From positions 55,361 to 119,360 of the forward strand of contig JAFMVE010000013.1 in assembly GCA_025499705.1 (NCBI GenBank): a stretch of 64,000 nt of DNA, given 5' to 3'. The notes under the pieces are model-generated. The model made no database searches. It was not told the DNA's origin and saw only the letters and a list, made by a program, of their open reading frames with translations. Every line of letters starts with the position of its first letter. Positions within the stretch are counted from its first letter, which is position 1. The stretch is from Carboxylicivirga caseinilyticus. GTDB lineage: Bacteria > Bacteroidota > Bacteroidia > Bacteroidales > Marinilabiliaceae. The position numbers and the translations under genes were made by a program. Shown in pieces: positions 61,284-64,000 of this stretch.

Positions 61284-61531
61284 CAAATCCCATCTATAAT
61301 TTTAGAGTACAAAAGTCAGAAAACTTACTTGAAGCGCCAAAATAGTTTAGAATGCAGACTTGGTTAAAGCATCGTTCATTTTGTATCATTTTTGTGCTTC
61401 ATGTTTCAAATTACTGACAGTTTTCGCTGAAAATATGATATCTGTTTTTTTAGGTATTTTATTGTTTTGTAATTGAGAATATGGTAAACAAAAAATACAA
61501 CATTTTAATCTAACGAAATTCAAAACCGATA

Positions 61532-63880
61532 ATGAAAAGAATGAAGCCGTTTTTTGGTTTAATTGTATTGGCATCAATGATTGTTTCGATGAGTTTTTCA
61601 TCGTGCCAGCCTGCAAAACCAAAACATACTTTCGAAATTGGGAAAGACGATTTTTTAATCGATGGACAACCTTTCCAGATCAGATGCGGAGAAATGCACT
61701 TCGCACGTGTACCAAAAGAATATTGGCGTCACCGTTTACAAATGACCAAGGCATTGGGTATGAATACCATTTGTGCCTATTTATTCTGGAACTATCACGA
61801 ACGAACACCGGGTGAATTTACATGGGAAGGTCAGGCTGATGTTGCAGAGTTCTGCGAAATGGCCCAGGAGGAAGGTCTTTGGGTGATTTTACGTCCCGGA
61901 CCATATGCCTGTGCTGAATGGGAAATGGGAGGATTACCCTGGTGGTTGTTAAAATATGATGATATTGCTTTGCGTTCCACTGATCCTCGTTACGTTGAAG
62001 CTTCTCAGCGTTACCTAAAAGAAGTGGGCAGAGTTTTGGGTCCGCAGCAAATTACCAATGGCGGTCCAATACTGATGGTTCAGGTTGAAAATGAATATGG
62101 TTTTTATTCAGATGATGCTGAATACATGGGAGTGATGCGTCAGGCTATTTTGGACGCAGGATTTAATGTGCCATTGTTCTCATGTAATCCTAAGCATACA
62201 TTAAAACGAGGATATCGCGATGATTTATTTCCGGTAGTTAATTTTGGTGCAGATCCTGCTGATGGATTTGCAAAATTGCGTGAGATTCTGCCGGAAGGTC
62301 CGTTAATGTGCGGAGAATTCTACTCAGGATGGTTCGACACCTGGGGAACACCACATACATTCGGAAATACTGAAGCCTATCTGCGCGATATGGAATATAT
62401 GCTGAAAGAAGGAGCTTCTTTTAGTATTTATATGGCTCATGGTGGAACCTCATTTGGTTTCTGGGGTGGAGCTGATCGTCCGTTTAAGCCTGACTGTTCA
62501 AGCTATGACTATGGTGCACCCATCAGTGAAGCAGGGTTAACAACGCCTAAGTTTTTTGAGACTCAGGAATTGATTTCGCGATACCTGATGCCTGGTGAAG
62601 AAGCCTTGCCTGAACCACCGGCACCAATGCCTTCAACCACTTTCGAAAAAGTAACTTTATCACAGTTCGCACCTTTATTTGATAATCTGCCTGAACCGGT
62701 TGTTGGAGATGAGCCAAAGAATATGGAATATTACGACCAGGCAAGAGGTAGTATGGTTTATCGAACAACATTATCTGCTGGACCAGCCTGCACATTTAGT
62801 GTTGGAGCAGCCAATGATTTTGCATGGGTTTATGTTGATGGGGAAGAAGTTGGTTTGATGGATCGTCGTAAACGTAATTATTCAGTTACTATTCCTGCAC
62901 GTGAGCAAGAAAGTACTGTAGAGATATTTGTTCATGCAATGGGTCGTATCAACTTTGGGAAAGAGGTACACGATCGTAAAGGTTTGAATGCACCGGTAAC
63001 ATTCAAAAGCAATGGACAGGAAATTAAAACGGGGCAATGGGAAATCTTCAATCTTGATTACAACGATCAGATGCTGGCCGGACTAAAATACTCTGAAAGA
63101 ACAGAACCTAATACCAAACCGGGTATTTGGAAAGGTTCGTTTACGGTTGATAAACTGGGAGATACTTATCTTGATGTGTCAACATGGGGTAAAGGAGTAG
63201 TATGGGTTAACGGACATGCATTAGGACGTTACTGGAATATTGGTCCTACACAAACTATGTTTATCCCGGCACCCTGGTTGAAAAAGGGTGAGAACGAAAT
63301 TTTGATATTGGATATTGTGGGGCCGCAGGCAATGACCATTGAAGGGGTTGAAACTCCTGTTTTGGATCAGTTAAAGCCTGAAAACGATTTCTCAGGTACA
63401 CGACGGAATCAGGGTGAACTTCAAATAAAAGAAAAGCAACCGGTGTTAAAAGCATCTTTTAAACCTGGAGGAGAAGCACAAACAGTGAAGTTTGATAAAA
63501 CAGTGAAAGGCCGATTATTTTGTCTTGAAGCTCTCAATGCAATGAATGGTGATCGTTATGCGGCTATCGCAGAATTCGATATTCTGGATGCAAAAGGTAA
63601 AGCAATCAGTCACGAAAACTGGACAATTGCCTATGTGAGCAGCGAAGAATCGAGTGGTGAAAACGGCATCGCTGAAAATGCTATCGATGGTCAGACCTTT
63701 AATTTCTGGCATACATCATGGAGTATTACCCAACCGGAATATCCTCATCACTTAGTGATTGATTTAGGGGTTGAAACAGAAATTTCTGGTTTTGTTTATG
63801 TCCCTCGTATGGATGACAAAGCTCCCGGAAGAATCAAAGATTATCAAGTATTTATCGGAAACGACCTGGTTAAGAAGTAA
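61532..63880 (+). CDS. GH35 beta-galactosidase lipoprotein with F5/8-type C domain
   Basis: A 782-residue glycoside hydrolase with a lipoprotein signal (Cys25 in FSSCQP). The GH35 TIM barrel (about 35-350) has the acid/base Glu188 in QVENEYG and the nucleophile Glu262 in CGEFYSGWFD; RPGPYACAEWEMGGLPWWL (near 121) is a family hallmark. Galactose-binding-like beta domains follow (about 385-620), and the last 140 residues form a discoidin (F5/8 type C) domain (AENAIDGQTFNFWHTSW, HLVIDLG). It trims terminal beta-galactose from glycans at the cell surface or in the periplasm. No SusC/D partner is in view. Confidence 0.92.
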   Translation: MKRMKPFFGLIVLASMIVSMSFSSCQPAKPKHTFEIGKDDFLIDGQPFQIRCGEMHFARVPKEYWRHRLQMTKALGMNTICAYLFWNYHERTPGEFTWEGQADVAEFCEMAQEEGLWVILRPGPYACAEWEMGGLPWWLLKYDDIALRSTDPRYVEASQRYLKEVGRVLGPQQITNGGPILMVQVENEYGFYSDDAEYMGVMRQAILDAGFNVPLFSCNPKHTLKRGYRDDLFPVVNFGADPADGFAKLREILPEGPLMCGEFYSGWFDTWGTPHTFGNTEAYLRDMEYMLKEGASFSIYMAHGGTSFGFWGGADRPFKPDCSSYDYGAPISEAGLTTPKFFETQELISRYLMPGEEALPEPPAPMPSTTFEKVTLSQFAPLFDNLPEPVVGDEPKNMEYYDQARGSMVYRTTLSAGPACTFSVGAANDFAWVYVDGEEVGLMDRRKRNYSVTIPAREQESTVEIFVHAMGRINFGKEVHDRKGLNAPVTFKSNGQEIKTGQWEIFNLDYNDQMLAGLKYSERTEPNTKPGIWKGSFTVDKLGDTYLDVSTWGKGVVWVNGHALGRYWNIGPTQTMFIPAPWLKKGENEILILDIVGPQAMTIEGVETPVLDQLKPENDFSGTRRNQGELQIKEKQPVLKASFKPGGEAQTVKFDKTVKGRLFCLEALNAMNGDRYAAIAEFDILDAKGKAISHENWTIAYVSSEESSGENGIAENAIDGQTFNFWHTSWSITQPEYPHHLVIDLGVETEISGFVYVPRMDDKAPGRIKDYQVFIGNDLVKK

Positions 63881-63975
63881 ATTATATTTACATCAAAATG
63901 AACAAGAGGGTGTCCAAAAATTAAACATCAAAACAACGTTAGTTTCAATTTGTAATAAAATATCATTTTATGTCA

Positions 63976-64000
63976 CCCCTAAATCCCCTGAAGGGGACTT
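63976..64000 (+). repeat. Start or copy of a Bacteroidota intergenic repeat
   Basis: The stretch contains cccctaaat followed by the hairpin cccctgaagggg, cut by the window end. This word is a frequent interspersed repeat between genes in Bacteroidota. It may be the edge of a larger element. Confidence 0.55.

Noticed and set aside
1..64000. tRNA, rRNA, CRISPR array, prophage or intact transposase
   Set aside because: No cloverleaf-like sequence, regularly spaced repeats, phage structural genes or transposase motifs were seen on either strand.

Overview
The window reads as a piece of a Bacteroidota chromosome, most likely a marine, anaerobe-leaning member of the Bacteroidales/Marinilabiliales (inference; no marker gene is present). 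The evidence is AT-rich DNA, few Shine-Dalgarno sequences, -7 boxes of the Bacteroidota type TAnnTTTG, a type IX secretion (T9SS) sorting domain, many lipoproteins and small outer-membrane barrels, and families such as DUF4251, DUF6588 and CDC-like cytolysins. No rRNA, tRNA, CRISPR array, prophage or complete insertion sequence was seen.

Layout. 1-3.3 kb (+): end of a 2-hydroxyacid dehydrogenase, a YjbQ protein, then iorA/iorB (indolepyruvate:ferredoxin oxidoreductase) behind a leader with two nested perfect stems. 3.3-6.2 kb (+): an organoarsenical-type resistance operon (ArsR regulator, thioredoxin-like ArsE/ArsF proteins, ArsG permease, ArsP-like permease) with two copies of a GTTCG-N8-CGAAC operator. 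6.3-16.5 kb: mostly housekeeping or metabolic genes (zinc-ribbon protein, HAD phosphatase, B3/B4-domain protein, YycJ-like metallo-hydrolase, DMT exporter plus B12-binding radical SAM enzyme, GH13 amylase lipoprotein, PhzF). 16.5-23.4 kb: small envelope proteins and a tandem duplication of a two-gene SPOR-like/DUF6588 module. 23.6-27.3 kb: M3 peptidase, an RNase HI-like protein, a cold-shock protein.

27.4-36.3 kb: a TPR/HTH membrane regulator divergent from a lipoprotein of the thiol-activated cytolysin (CDC-like) family, then a START-like protein, a coiled-coil membrane protein, a YdjI/YdjG-like SPFH plus zinc-ribbon pair and a serine hydrolase. 36.4-44.1 kb is an accessory block of poorly conserved, same-strand genes. 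Its right part holds three intergenic inverted-repeat elements with CTAAC/GTTAG ends, resembling integron attC sites, that bracket two genes; one of these is an AbiTii-like putative phage-defence gene.

44.2-49.6 kb: a T9SS-secreted repeat protein, an epimerase with a 58-aa HTH protein and a Crp/Fnr regulator, a GH43 arabinanase and a TMEM175-like channel. 49.7-56.3 kb (-): one operon-like set for X-Pro and hydroxyproline peptides (DPP IV-like peptidase, Xaa-Pro aminopeptidase, pyrroline-2-carboxylate reductase candidate, VIT1-like transporter, trans-3-hydroxy-L-proline dehydratase). 56.5-63.9 kb: CRY-DASH photolyase, small barrel protein, DJ-1 protein, a UvrD-like helicase with a DNA-binding tail, and a GH35 beta-galactosidase lipoprotein. 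The window ends in an intergenic repeat.

All family calls come from reading motifs in the sequence; no database search was run.
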